Source of the DNA: Deroplatys truncata
Lineage: Eukaryota > Arthropoda > Insecta > Mantodea > Mantidae
DNA: 64,000 nucleotides
Direction: 5' to 3'
NCBI GenBank assembly: GCA_030765065.1
Contig: CM060981.1
Location: 230,337,152 to 230,401,151 of the forward strand
The notes beneath the pieces are model-generated. The model was not told the origin of the DNA. It saw only the letters and a program-made list of their open reading frames with translations, and searched no databases. A program made the translations under genes and the position numbers. Shown in pieces: positions 34,436 through 44,960 of this stretch. Position 1 is the stretch's first letter, and every line of letters begins with the position of its first letter.

Positions 34436-34885
34436 ACCGAGCGAGTTGGGTCTGTGGTAGCGTGTGAGGCTGCACTTCGGGAGGTGCAGGGTTCAAATGC
34501 CATCGACCGCCCACTCTGACTTTGAATGTTTCGTGGCGAATGTTAGGATGATTTCTCGTCCACCACGATTTCCTTTCCTTCATTTCCTTTTCAATCAGTT
34601 TCCTACTTAGTTTCAGGTATGTTTCCAGTTTCGTGGCGTACGGCCGAACGGATGCTTATTCAAAGGAAAGAGTACTCCCCGTTGACACCAGAGGGCTGCC
34701 TGGTGCAAGGATCGTTCATCTCCCTCTCTGGGCAGCTGTGGTAGTGGGCCGGATCTTCGAGCTAGGAAATTGTTAGCACATTTTGTGCGTGTCTGTGGCC
34801 TGCCTGCGGCGGTAGCCTCTTGTGGTTCCTTCACTTCATCCTTTCCTCCTGGGGTTTATAACCGCAATAGATGTAGGTCACAATT
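34436..34885 (+). repeat. SINE, family 1, long form
   Basis: Best preserved head: CCGAGCGAGTTGGGTCTGTG, GCACTTCGGGAGGTGC, B box GGTTCAAATGCC; core GTGGCGAATGTTAGG; 3' body matches 15716-16175 (GGAAAGAGTACTCCCCG, GAGGGCTGCCTGG). Confidence 0.88.
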
Positions 34886-35009
34886 GCTAGATGCCCTCTC
34901 CGCTGTATACGCTGTATCTTATGCACTAAATTAAATCCCCATGGCGCTAGGCCCATGCAGGACCTTGGTCTGCCAACCCGACTGCAGACCCTCAAGCCCA
35001 CACACGCAC

Positions 35010-35225
35010 GGCAGAGATCATCACGCATCCCCCAGCCAAATATTGGCTCTCGAGGCCGGGATCACTGCCTACAGCAGCTCCCCGCTTTCCTCACGATGCT
35101 GAGTAGGCGCAGGTCCTGTAGCCATGACTTAAAATCTGCACCCCTACCGATGGGATGAACCCGGGCGCATTCTGTGGCCAGAGCACTATGTTCCAGCCCA
35201 CTGTGCCACAGCGCGGGACACCTGT
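35010..35225 (-). repeat. tRNA-derived SINE (third head type)
   Basis: Minus strand: CCGCGCTGTGGCACAGTGGG (A box), CCCGGGTTCATCCCATCGG (B box), then GGTGCAGATTTTAAGTCATG. Unlike families 1 and 2. Confidence 0.75.
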
Positions 35226-36297
35226 ATACACTCCCAGTTTTATTCCCGTCAGTGAAGCACATGCATTTGATGCTCTTGGCTGAGAGCAATGATGTACACT
35301 TTTATAGACTGGAAATATTTTCCACAACTAGGGATTTGATACTATTGGTTAGTGAAACTGAGGAGGGAGAACCCTACGCTGATGAAGGTGAAGGAAATAT
35401 GAAAAGATAGTCATACTAAAAATAAATAAATTATAGTCTTTAGGCTCAATACATTGGAGTGTAGACATACCTAACAAGCAAAAATAAAATATACGTATTT
35501 ATATCACTCCACTCTTTAAAAGTGCCAGTGATGTGGGATATCTTGCAGAAAATTGCCATTAAATGGGAAAATATAATTAAACGTCATATAAAAGAAACAA
35601 AAATTCAGTTTCACAGATGCTGAAAGAAAATGATGTGTAATAAACCCACGATTCTGGTAAAATAGCTGCGAAGTTCCAATGTTTCCATTTAGTGTTTACT
35701 TAGGTTTGCAAATTCACATATGCCAGGCAGTTTTTAGCAAGATAACCTTTATAAGGTGTTTATAATTCTGTGAGAGTTTTCATTTTAGTTACATCTAACA
35801 GTAAGAACAACTGTGTAATGGAAGCATATATTTTAAATATAATCACTTATCAGGTTTTTGCGTGCACCCACAGCTTTTTAAATTCATTTTAGTAATACGT
35901 TTACATTAAGGCACAGCTGCAATGGTAATTTATGTAACAAGTTAATAGTCTTGAATTAAATAACAATTAAACAATTCGGCATCCATAGCTGACATATGTG
36001 AGACGTTAACTTCTCTACCTGCATTTCATTTGTCATTACCTGGTGTGTTGAACCGATAAGCAAGACAGCAAATTGTATGCATTCTCTTCCTGGGAGAGAA
36101 GTGAGCAGGTTCTATGGACTGTGATGAGGCCTATTATTAGCACAGCGTGGTAAGTAATTATGTATAAATCCATATCATAGTTATTCCATGTGTAATAATG
36201 TACACAAGTTTGTGCATCTTCGTTGCTCAGAGAAAACAATATCGCGAAATGGTGCACCTGGTGGTGCAACAGATCTTGAACATCTAAATGTGTTAAT
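35226..36297. other. No recognisable gene
   Basis: AT-rich; the only open stretches are short. The last part may be the eroded 5' side of the hAT-like pseudogene. Confidence 0.45.
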
Positions 36298-36873
36298 TGA
36301 AAACACAGCAAAAATACGAAACATATGAATAATGTCTTAGATCTCAAAGCTTGGGTTGGGTCAATATTGCTACACAACTAAGTCAAGCTTATCACGAACA
36401 GATAGAGCTACATAACAGGCAAATGAACAGAAACAGGTATGTACTTTCTAGAGTAAATGATTGCATCAAGTTTTGTGGTGCTTTAGAACTTTTTCTAAGG
36501 GGACATAATAAGAGTGACTCGTCTGAAAATTGAGGGGTTTTCATGAATTAGCAGATTTAATTTCCAGTATAGACAATGCAATGAAACTACACACGGAATC
36601 TGATCAGGTTTTTAAGGAACGCCAAAAGCTATCCAGATTGAATTGTTGCAGTGCATGCTAGAAACCTGTTATGAGCTGATAGTGCAAGAAATGAAAGGGA
36701 ACTATTTTGTAGCAATATTGGCAGATGAAACCACAGATATTTCCGAGCAGACACAATATGTATTAGTATTTCCGTACCAGAGAAATGGTGTCCCACATGA
36801 AATATTATGGGGTTTCTTTAGACTGGAGCAACAAAATGTGGATGCCGTGTCTAAATTCATCTAAAAGGAAGTA

Positions 36874-37806
36874 CAGAGCGGTCCCTCAGCCATCTGGCCG
36901 GTAGTCACGATGCGTGTTCCGCGCGCTATATTCAGTGTATCTGTTTATTATTCTCATTATTGATACTGATACCATATTCTTACTGATGTTATTATGATTA
37001 TTACGATATATTGATTACCTATTGAACAAACATAATTACTTTTTATTTTATCAGTACTAACCTTTTTCACAGTCGCTGTTGGAAGTGGTGTCCTACGGCA
37101 GATAAACATTCTTGGCACCTTCTGATGAAATTACCATTCACACGCATAATTCTTGTTGCGTTATTTCCCGAATTTCTGTTCTTATATTGTTTTTAAGATC
37201 GTCTATAGTGCTAGGATTACTCCTATAGACTCTATTTTTGAGAGTTCCCCACAGATAAAAGTCACACGCAGTAATTTCAACAGTTTCGTAGACCTATGTA
37301 CTGAGGTTTTTGAAACACTGACTTGTGCTACACGTCGTAAAGATTTATTCGGAGACCGTTCAAATTTCTTTCCAATTTCATCAAGCTTTTCTTCCGTTAC
37401 TTACCCTTCGTTTCTTTTTACACCTTACAACATTAAATGATCCCGTTCTCTTCACTTTATTCACTAGATATCTGTTTCTCTACTCGGAACTGGAACACCA
37501 GGAAGTTTATCGTGAAATTGCCTACACACCTGTCTACATAAGTCGATTTTCACATAAGTGTCATACATAAAAAGTCTCTGTTTAAGCGAAAATTTGAGTA
37601 CTATTTCAGGGTTGTAATAATCCGATAATTCAATCGCGCACAAATACACACACGTCTCGCGTCTATACATAAGAAGCAATAACAGCTGACTGAAACCCGC
37701 TGCCACATGTCCGATAACTGGAAGAGCCCGTGGCCTTGAGTTCATTCAGACGTGTCGCACAAGACTGCCGTGCAATTCCCGGCCAGAGCGCTGGGGGACC
37801 GCTCTG
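36874..37806 (-). mobile_element. Tc1/mariner-superfamily element with TIR CAGAGCGGTCC
   Basis: Left end CAGAGCGGTCCCTCAGCC, right end (other strand) CAGAGCGGTCCCCCAGCG, each flanked by TA (36872-36873, 37807-37808). TIR similarity continues through CTGGCCGG. 933 bp, far shorter than an intact element (about 1.3 kb), so internally deleted. It interrupts the DUF4371 pseudogene. Confidence 0.88.
37067..37263 (-). pseudogene. DDE transposase C-terminal remnant
   Basis: Minus-strand frame ITACDFYLWGTLKNRVY, then STIDDLKNNIRTEI and, after one frameshift, NFIRRCQECLSAVGHHF followed by a stop. This is the PD.(T)xCDF.LWG..K..VY signature at the third catalytic residue region of Tc1/mariner-superfamily transposases. 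About 65 codons of the C-terminus survive; the rest is deleted. Confidence 0.82.
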
Positions 37807-38125
37807 TAGATGCCATATTCAAGGACTCGCCATACAAAGTCGTTGTTGAAACCTATGATAATGAGAATGTAATTAGCGACGAAGCAGGTGGATATGAGCA
37901 AAAATTAAACAGCACTATCCGAACGCTCATCATGCTCACTGTTATATACATCAGCTAAATCTTATCATGAAAAAGGCTGCATCACAGAATCACTCAGCAT
38001 GCGTGTGTTTCCTGAACTTGTCAGCATTCCCTGCTTCCCTGCTTATTATTCACTGATCTAATAAAGAAGACATTCGCATGCTAATATGAGGAATCTTAAA
38101 ACATTGGACATACAAGCGGGGGATC

Positions 38126-38950
38126 TATGTTACTTAATGTTTTTTCAGGGTCAAATATAGCCCTCTGCCAGAGTTTTTGAATTCCCTTTCAGGCTCTGTC
38201 CCCCTCTTCGATTCGATGTTGCTGCCCTTATTCTTCTTCACTCGTAGCCTTTCCCTATTGATTCAATTTCTTTGTTACGTCTCATCATTTCAGCAAGTTA
38301 TTTATCCGCAGCTTTTTTCTTATTTACAGCTGTAGCAATTTGTGATGCACCTCCAGCGGCGGCTCCTAGTGCTGCAATAATTGGTATGAGCGGTAGAAAT
38401 CCTCCTCGTTTCTTCTTTTTGGACCCGCCGCCAATAGATACCTTTCTCTCAATTTCTCTCTTATGCCTCATCATTTCGGCAATTTGTTTATCTGCTGACT
38501 TTTTCTTATTTACTGCTGAGGCAATTTGGGCTGCACCTCCAGCAGCAGCGCCTAGAGCTGCAATAATTGGTATGAGAGGTAGAAATCCTCCTCGTTTCTT
38601 CTTCGTGGTTCCTACACCTGGAGCTACCTTTCCCTTCATAATTGCTGTTACTAGTCACGCTGCCAACTTTTTCGTCTAATGTAACATCAGATGTTTGCAC
38701 TCTTTTCCAAGCCGTTTCAGCCAGATCTTGTCAGCAATGTTTCTCGAAGCAGAGACCTTATGCTGAGCGTAGTAAATGTCGCTAAGATTACACGATTCGT
38801 CTAACGGAATGATTCCAGGGTCTCCTCTCTTTAATTTTTCTCTAGCTTTACCACAGTTCCTCAGTATATGTAACCAGGTAAATGTACTTCAACGGTTGCA
38901 GGCTAGTGAGGGAGTTAATTAAACCGAAACCTCTTGCGAGCTTAACCACC
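38126..38950 (-). pseudogene. Polinton/adintovirus-like PLA2 + pX-type minor capsid remnant
   Basis: Minus strand, three pieces. (1) About 38880-38690: a phospholipase-A2-like segment (LRNCGKAREKLKRGDPG, PLDESCNLSDIYYAQHK). The usual catalytic His-Asp pair reads Ser-Asp, so activity is lost. (2) 38639-38298: two tandem 62-codon units, each with KKKRGGFLPLIPIIAALG and a following AVNKKK..ADK..AEMMR stretch, the hydrophobic pX-like motif. (3) About 38170-38126: NSGRGLYL, the usual G(K/R)GLYL tail. In-frame stops and shifts separate the pieces. These modules co-occur in Polinton/Maverick and adintovirus genomes. An old, inactive copy is inferred. Confidence 0.68.
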
Positions 38951-39187
38951 TTAGCTCTCACGTTATACTAATCGATTTTATTCGGGATAGTTCTTTTATA
39001 CTTTCTCATTAGCGTATATACATTAAGAGCGATTTATTTTATTTTAGCTGTCAAGCTAGAGCGGATGAAACAAGAATGCTCACAGCCTATTCATATGTTA
39101 GACTTTGAAAGCGACTTTAGACGTGAACTTAGTGGAAAACTGTTTCAAGTCAATGTTCTTGACGTGCCCATCACGTAACCCATTCAG

Positions 39188-39644
39188 GGAAAAGGTGACC
39201 AGCAAAGGGATAAAGGTGACCAGCAAAGGGAAAAAGGTGACCAGTAAAGGGATAAAGGTGACCAGCAAAGGGAAAAAGGTGACCAACAAAGGGAAAAAAG
39301 TGACCAGCAAAGGGAAAAAGTGACCAGCAAAGGGAAAAACGTGACCAGCAAAGGGAAAAAGGTGACCAGCAAAGGGAAAAAGTGACCAGCAAAGGAAAAA
39401 ATGTGATCAGCAAGGGGAAAAAGGTGACCAGCAAAGGGAAAAAGGTGACCAGCAAAGGGAAAAATGTGACCAGCAAAGGGAAAAACGTGACCAGCAAAGG
39501 GAAAAGGTGACCAGCAAAGGGAAAAAGGTGACCAGTAAAGGGAAAAATGTGACCAGCAAAGGGAAAAAAGGTGACCAGCAAAGGGAAGAAGGTGACCAGC
39601 AAAGGGAAAAAGGGTGACCAGCAAAGGGAAAAAGACCAGTATCT
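39188..39644 (+). repeat. Minisatellite, unit about 21 bp, about 22 copies
   Basis: Unit GGTGACCAGCAAAGGGAAAA with small changes (GATAAA, AGTGACC, CGTGACC). Units of 20, 21 and 22 nt alternate, so no frame runs through. Open stretches on both strands (VTSKGKK on plus, LLVTFFP / FAGHLFP on minus) are by-products. Confidence 0.95.
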
Positions 39645-39952
39645 CGCTCAACTCTCGCATTCTCTGTGCTAACTATCAAGAAATCTTGTACTCTTACCTC
39701 TATGAATCCATTTCTAGCTACTTGAATCCGCTTGTGCTTAATGAGATAGTTATAATTAACGGAATTACACCTATTATGTGTGAATGCTACAATATTTTGC
39801 TTAGTCTAATTCGGATATGGCTGTTTATATGCATCAAAGTCTGAGAACATATATAAATACATAAATGTTGAAAAATAGCTCAGTCTCGTGTTATCGTATA
39901 CGAATTCAACATCTACAGTATACATTGACTAGTTTATATATACTGCTTGAGC

Positions 39953-40096
39953 ATGAACACTCACAAAGACGGACAATTACAGTCAATTTACGAGAATCTT
40001 GATTTTTCGTATGTTTCCCAAGGGGGGAGTAATCGCTTTGTTAAGTGCTGCATATGTGATAGAACTTTAAAAAACAGGACAATTTCAAGGCTTTAG
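39953..40096 (+). pseudogene. Small Cys-pair protein remnant (unidentified)
   Basis: ATG at 39953 opens 47 codons with a CCIC pair (FVKCCICDRTLK), then stops. A second CIDC pair follows in the same frame after two stops, suggesting a worn zinc-ribbon-like protein. The next open frame (40116-40517) is shifted by +1. It lies in the Polinton-like region, but membership is inferred only from position. Confidence 0.3.
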
Positions 40097-40115
40097 GAGA
40101 AGATGCTGTAAAGCG

Positions 40116-40517
40116 ATGACCAGCTGTGCATTGACTGCAACACCCAAACGAGATCCTGAAATCTTCTCAAGTTCCGAAGAGCGGGATTCAGGATGTACCG
40201 TACTTGGAACCAGTTCAAGTGATCCTGTAATAACGTTAAGAGCTACCACTGATGAAACAATGAGAGCAGTTTCTTTGAATGAGCAAGCTCTGAATAAACA
40301 CACCAATGAAAGCAAGCACACTAGTGTCAACTCACCTAGATTAGAAGATATATCCAAAGCGAATACAGAGGAGATGCTATACCGCTACACCGATCCTAAT
40401 GATTTGGTAAACATGCTAAGGGTACTAATGATGCTTCATACACCTGATAAAAATGACTTTTCCGATGCGATTAGCGACATTATTCAGAATTTAAAGCTGG
40501 GTGGTTTTATAGCGTGA
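40116..40517 (+). CDS. Hypothetical protein, 133 codons (possible Polinton-like fragment)
   Basis: Open frame with a Ser/Thr-rich N-terminal half and a helical C-terminal half (EEMLYRYTDPNDLVNMLRVL, DFSDAISDIIQNLKLGGF). No domain recognised. Its true N-terminus may be the shifted Cys-pair frame at 39953. No adjacent promoter or splice evidence. Flanking Polinton-like pieces suggest a viral-type origin; a chance frame cannot be excluded. Confidence 0.35.
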   Translation: MTSCALTATPKRDPEIFSSSEERDSGCTVLGTSSSDPVITLRATTDETMRAVSLNEQALNKHTNESKHTSVNSPRLEDISKANTEEMLYRYTDPNDLVNMLRVLMMLHTPDKNDFSDAISDIIQNLKLGGFIA

Positions 40518-40619
40518 TTAGCATCTGCAGAACCTTGAAACCATGAAAGAGTTAGAAAGATTCCTCATATTAGGAAGATTCCTCATATTAGGATGCGAAT
40601 GTCTTCTTTATTAGATCAG

Positions 40620-40621
<2 letters not shown>

Positions 40622-40686
<65 letters not shown>
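40622..40686. repeat. (AAT)n microsatellite
   Basis: Twenty-one perfect AAT units. Confidence 0.97.
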
Positions 40687-40688
<2 letters not shown>

Positions 40689-41046
40689 GTCATTAAAATG
40701 TCCTTTCACTCTTGATTTTTTCCAGTGATTGTTCTATAGGAACGTTCTGTGGCCCTTCAGTGACAAAGTTATTCCATCTAACCAGCTGTCTGAATCTAAT
40801 TTCCTAGTGAATATATTTAGGTTGAGCATCATACGAATTTAGCGCAGTATTGCATCAGTCTCCTTCCTCTATAGTAAAAGTGGACACTCCATCTATCAGT
40901 TTTCCCATCTGTTACGGCTGGATACCGTATTTCACAGGAACCATCAAATCAAATGTTACCTGTTGTTCATAAACATCCGCTTCATAGCGCAAACAGGGGA
41001 GCATAACAGCAATATCATTGCCTTTAGAAACAAGGATATAAGCACA

Positions 41047-41196
41047 ATGCCTATAGATTTTAGAAGAAGTCAACGACGTCGAGGATATAATAATGGAATG
41101 ATTCGACGCACACATCATGCTCTGCCCTTGACGCCCATCAGGTTAACATCACGCAATCAGCAGTTGCTACAGTTATTGGGCTTCAGAATCCTATAA
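41047..41196 (+). pseudogene. Small basic protein end (LTSRNQQLLQLLGF tail), Polinton-like
   Basis: Frame MPIDFRRSQRRRGYNNG to LTSRNQQLLQLLGFRIL and stop at 41194-41196. The LT..N...L..LGF ending resembles the C-terminus of small proteins seen in insect Polinton/adintovirus-type elements (from memory, unverified). The next ATG starts 2 nt after this stop, a compact viral-like arrangement. Confidence 0.35.
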
Positions 41197-41198
41197 TC

Positions 41199-41545
41199 AT
41201 GGGCATCTTCAATGTTACCGACACCTCAATGACACCGAGATTCGACGACAAGATCAGTAAGAAGAGGAACATGTGTTTTCACCATATAATACATCAGCTC
41301 TGGACTCTAACAACGAGTTTAGAATCCCTTGTCAAGTTGAACATTTATATACTTTACATCGTCTCAGGGTGAAGATAATGCTGTTGTTAAACCTGTACTC
41401 ATCGAGTGGAGAAGGCCTGTGATTCGACATTCTGATGCTGAGATCCTCAAGACTGGTAAGCTGGATAAGATTCTGTTTCACCCATTTACGACCACGGATC
41501 TGCATACTCAACCTGCTGTGTTACAGGAATTTACCTGAATAGTGA
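41199..41545 (+). pseudogene. Possible Polinton-like capsid N-terminal remnant
   Basis: ATG at 41199 opens FNVTDTSMTPRFDDKISKK. In a second frame the sequence continues SALDSNNEFRIP and VEHLYTL. The NNE(F/I)RIP...Y.L phrase resembles the start of a capsid-type protein I associate with insect Polinton/adintovirus elements. At least two frameshifts follow and later sequence is not recognisable. Confidence 0.35.
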
Positions 41546-41560
41546 CACCACATCTAAAAT

Positions 41561-42578
41561 GGAGAAGCCGTGATTTTGTCATTTTCTTGGTGCTCTGACT
41601 TAAGATCGAGTAATGCATCTAAAGAAGGTTCTCTTTTTGATCATTGTAGCATAACTTAAACTAATCATTGTAATGATTTATTTTTCATTAGGAATGCAAG
41701 GATTTTTAATGAATAAAAACACTATGTAAAAGCATACCTTAATTCTTTTATTGTTATTATTTATCTTACATTTCCATCACTTTCTCATCCAACTCATTGT
41801 TTCTGTATATGTCATTACACTTGTAACAGCAGGTTATGCAAATTTCTTTATTATTTAAATGAAAGTCTTTTTATTTTCATAATTTGTATTCCAGCGTGGC
41901 AAACAGTCTTAATGCTGTTAATGTATACAGGGCTCAAGTCTTTTAGGATACAAATTTCACCATTACTTAAAGTATTTTCACAGTCACTTAAATTATTGCT
42001 CACAATGCTTAATTTCAGTGAATATAGGGAGACTCGTTCGAGCTAACTCTCAGCTATGCATTGAATTGTATACAAAATTGTCCGTATTTTTTCATCGTAT
42101 ACCCTGTAATGTTATATAAGGATCCTGTCTTAACGTGTTTCGGTGATGTAGATGTCTCAGCACCCGCTTCTTGCCGAAATATTTCTTGTAGGTGCCGATG
42201 GTGCTTATTCTACCCTCCAATAGCGTCAGCATCCTTTGCATGGCAGCAGGCTATTCCTCTTCTTCCTCTTATTGCACACCCTGAAACATTGCACAATGAA
42301 AGTCTTAGAAAACTATCTTGGTCAAGTAAAGGCAACCTGAAAAGAATTACATTTTTTGTTATGATACATGTAAAATGAAGCACAAAGATTTGTATAAACA
42401 TTAGGATATTTAGAGTTATTTCAATGCGCTAGATATAATTAAACTCAAATCATGTGATATTGTGATTTCGTAAATTTTTTATAAAATTCTATAATATGCA
42501 TCTTTTGTATCTTTATATGTAATATCAATGAGTCAGATGTTTTATTTATGAATTTTTCATTGTGAAATAGGAGAACAT
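41561..42578. other. No recognisable gene
   Basis: AT-rich. A plus-strand open stretch (42061-42378) is unconvincing. Confidence 0.4.
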
Positions 42579-42932
42579 TCAATACTTAAGTTTGACACTT
42601 CTACGCACCTTCTTTGCATGTAAAAAAGACAATTTACATGTCTTAAATTTGCCCATCTCTGCCATACCGTTATACTGAAGAGATACTTTGCCTGGTATTT
42701 CTGCAATCTCTTGATCAGTTAACGAATTATAGCGCTCTGGTAAGAACACTTGGCAATCCTCCAACGAAGATACGATCCTGGTACCATATCTTGTTTGAAC
42801 TCTCTTTAAGGACTTTATCTCATAGTTAAGACCTATTTCGAGATCTTGAACTCGACGAGTCGGTAGGAGACTACGCTCTTCAACCATCTTGTCAAGTTTA
42901 TCAGCTAAATAATCTGTAACAGACATTGTCAT
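42579..42932 (-). CDS. OB-fold-like small protein, 117 aa (Polinton-associated type)
   Basis: Intact minus-strand frame from ATG at 42932. The region LEIGLNYEIKSLKRVQTRYG followed by VFLPERYNSLTDQEI has the beta-strand pattern and YGTRI..L.. FLPERY spacing of a small, often repeated insect protein family that looks like a single-strand nucleic-acid-binding OB fold. N-terminal MTMSVTDYLADKLDKMVEER is helical. It is the only undamaged frame in the 38-43 kb viral-like region and has the same strand as the PLA2/pX piece. Function and family rest on pattern memory. Confidence 0.5.
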   Translation of the reverse strand: MTMSVTDYLADKLDKMVEERSLLPTRRVQDLEIGLNYEIKSLKRVQTRYGTRIVSSLEDCQVFLPERYNSLTDQEIAEIPGKVSLQYNGMAEMGKFKTCKLSFLHAKKVRRSVKLKY

Positions 42933-43029
42933 GAATTATTATTTTCACTACATTATTCAAGTTGAAGAACAAGTTATACACTTCTTTATATTAGAACTAG
43001 GGTGTGTATGTTTTGTAGGTAAGCCTATG

Positions 43030-43235
43030 AATGTGTAGAGAAACAAAGAACGAATGGAGAAAATCATGTGAATGTTCATTGAAGATGAGGCAGCAGAGAA
43101 CCAAAGAATGAGTGGAGAAAATTGTGTGAATGTTTATGTAAGAGGAATGTGTAGCGAAAATCATGTGAATGTTTATAGAAGAAAAAATCCTGTGAACTGG
43201 AGAAGAGTACGCAGAGAAATCCATGTGAATGTAAA
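43030..43235 (+). repeat. Degenerate minisatellite (GGAGAAAATCATGTGAATGTT)
   Basis: The phrase GAAAATCATGTGAATGTT recurs about four to five times with variable spacers (about 40-60 bp), each after a AGAGAA/AGCGAA run. Confidence 0.75.
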
Positions 43236-43709
43236 GTACAGATTAGAAAATATAATGCTCTTGCAACGAGTCGTCTTTCATGTACTGTATCGTTTAAACA
43301 AAAATAAATGCATTGTAAAACCATCAGTGATTTTTGTATAGTTATCTAAATCCCCACTCACCTTGCATTGTTTCCTGTTGAATGCTGCACATGTAGATGG
43401 GTTGCACCTCTTCTTAAACTAAAAACTTTGCGTTTTTTAGTTCTTAAAAATTTAAATGTAAAGTTAATAAGTACACAACAGTTCTAACATGGGCAGATAT
43501 CTGTTTATATAGGGATCTAAACTCCCTCCAGGCGATGCCGACACGTCAGCATGGCTGTGATGCTTACACTCACGTGATTATTGCAGCCAATGACATCATC
43601 TCTTGTTGCGCATGCGCAGAGGCTCTTGGCACTTCTATCCCTACTTGTTTCACTTCCTCTCGCTCGCTCTCTCTCTCAGAGTACATCCATAATGTCTTTA
43701 CACAAAGCT

Positions 43710-44410
43710 GCATGCAGTTACATTCTAGTGTACAGAGGAAAATTAAGGAAGTCATTGAAAGATCGGGATTCGAACTAGGGGCAACTGATTGGAAATTATA
43801 TACAGCATTAATTGTTCATTGTAGGAGTTATCAAACATGCTTTCGTCCACGGCTCTATCTCTGCTAGTTTCTGCGATAATTGAGATTTAAACTTAAGGAT
43901 CGAACCCTGGACGGCAGGTACCCGAATATACACCCGCAAGATACTAACTGATGACATAAACGTAATAAGGTTTATTAGGTGACTTTTATCTTAATTATTT
44001 ACTATGTTATTAAATGTATAAGTAAATTTCATTGAATCGGTATTCGAACTCGGAACACCAGAAACAAAATTATTTATAATATTAGTTTGATGTGTTTAAA
44101 AGACCTGTATGCAGTTACAGCATCGATCTAAGTGATATATTCTAGAGTACAGTGGAAAATTAAGGAGGTCACTGAAAGATCGGGATTCGAGCTAGGGACA
44201 ACTGATTGGAAATTATATAAAGCATTAATTGTCCATCATAGGAGCTAAAAACGTGCTTTGGTCCGCACCTTTATCCCTGGTAGTTTCTGAGATAATTGAG
44301 ATTTTAAAATTAAGGATCGAACCCATGACATCTGGACTCTAATATACATGCACAAGAAACGAGCTAATGACATAAAAGTAATAAAGTTTATTTACCGTCT
44401 TTATTTTAAT
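43710..44410 (+). repeat. Direct duplication, period about 415 bp
   Basis: GAAAGATCGGGATTCGA.CTAGGG, CAACTGATTGGAAATTATATA and GATAATTGAGATTT.AA occur in order at about 43750-43960 and again at 44160-44390. Each copy contains reversed tRNA B-box-like GGATTCGAAC and GATCGAACCC words. Confidence 0.8.
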
Positions 44411-44559
44411 TAGTTTTGGAGCTACTAGAAGATGAATTTGTAATCACTCCTAGGATTCGAACCCATGCATCCAGACCGGTTTCGAGCAAATCGTAAATGG
44501 CGTCTTGCATCCCGAGCTATAATTAGTTTTTATTGCACCATTTTGTCTCTTTTCATTCA

Positions 44560-44960
44560 GGACATGCGCGTGAGTTGGTGTGTGCGTGTGTGGGTTGGTG
44601 CTGTTGTGTGTAAGTGAACAGGCATATGTGCTTGCGTGTGTGTGTGGTCGTGTGCGTATGTGCAAGTGTAACGGTGTATGTATGTACGTGAGTGTGTGTG
44701 CGTGTATGTTTGTATTCGTGTGTGTGTCCATGTATATGTATGTGTGAGTGTAAGAGCACTGGTGTATGTATGTATACGCATGAGGTGCGTGAATGCGTGT
44801 GTGTACTGGTGTATGTATGTGTGTGTACTGTTGTATGTATGTGCTTGCGTGAATGTGTGTGCGTGCGTGTACTTACATGTACGTGTGTGCGTGTACTGGT
44901 GTATGTTTGCTGATGTGTGTACAAGTGCTCGTGTATATGCGAACGCCTGAATGTGTACAA
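44560..44960. repeat. Degenerate (TG)n-rich tract, about 400 bp
   Basis: TGTGTGCGTG, TATGTATG and GTGTACTGGTG words dominate. The long Thr/His and Val/Cys frames on both strands are artefacts of the dinucleotide composition. Confidence 0.9.

Larger units (their letters stand above)
36298..37960 (+). pseudogene. DUF4371 / hAT-like (ZMYM1-type) pseudogene, split by a TIR transposon
   Basis: Reading from 36298: KHSKNTKHMNNVLDLK, then in another frame GWVNIATQLSQAYHEQ, NRYVLSRVNDCIKFCGALEL and RGHNKS. After more shifts comes FVAILADETTDISEQTQYVL, the hallmark ADETTDIS block of DUF4371, then RLEQQNVDAVSKFI. A transposon (36874-37806) interrupts here. Past it the frame continues YKVVVETYDNENVISDEAGG, matching the expected QTYDGASVMSG region. 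Several stops and frameshifts make it non-functional. The family comprises hAT-derived transposases and domesticated ZMYM1-like genes. Confidence 0.85.

Noticed and set aside
38272..38679. Plus-strand hydrophobic frame of 135 codons
   Set aside because: Shadow of the minus-strand pX-like units; Ala/Pro/Phe pattern is the reverse complement of the Gly/Ala/Lys repeats.
39171..39679. Frames reading LLVTFFP or FAGHLFP repeats, up to 158 codons
   Set aside because: Translation of the 21-bp minisatellite; unit lengths of 20-22 nt shift the frame and all minus frames are open.
42061..42378. 105-codon plus-strand frame in the Polinton-like region
   Set aside because: No similarity pattern, opposite frames equally open, no link to neighbouring viral-type pieces.
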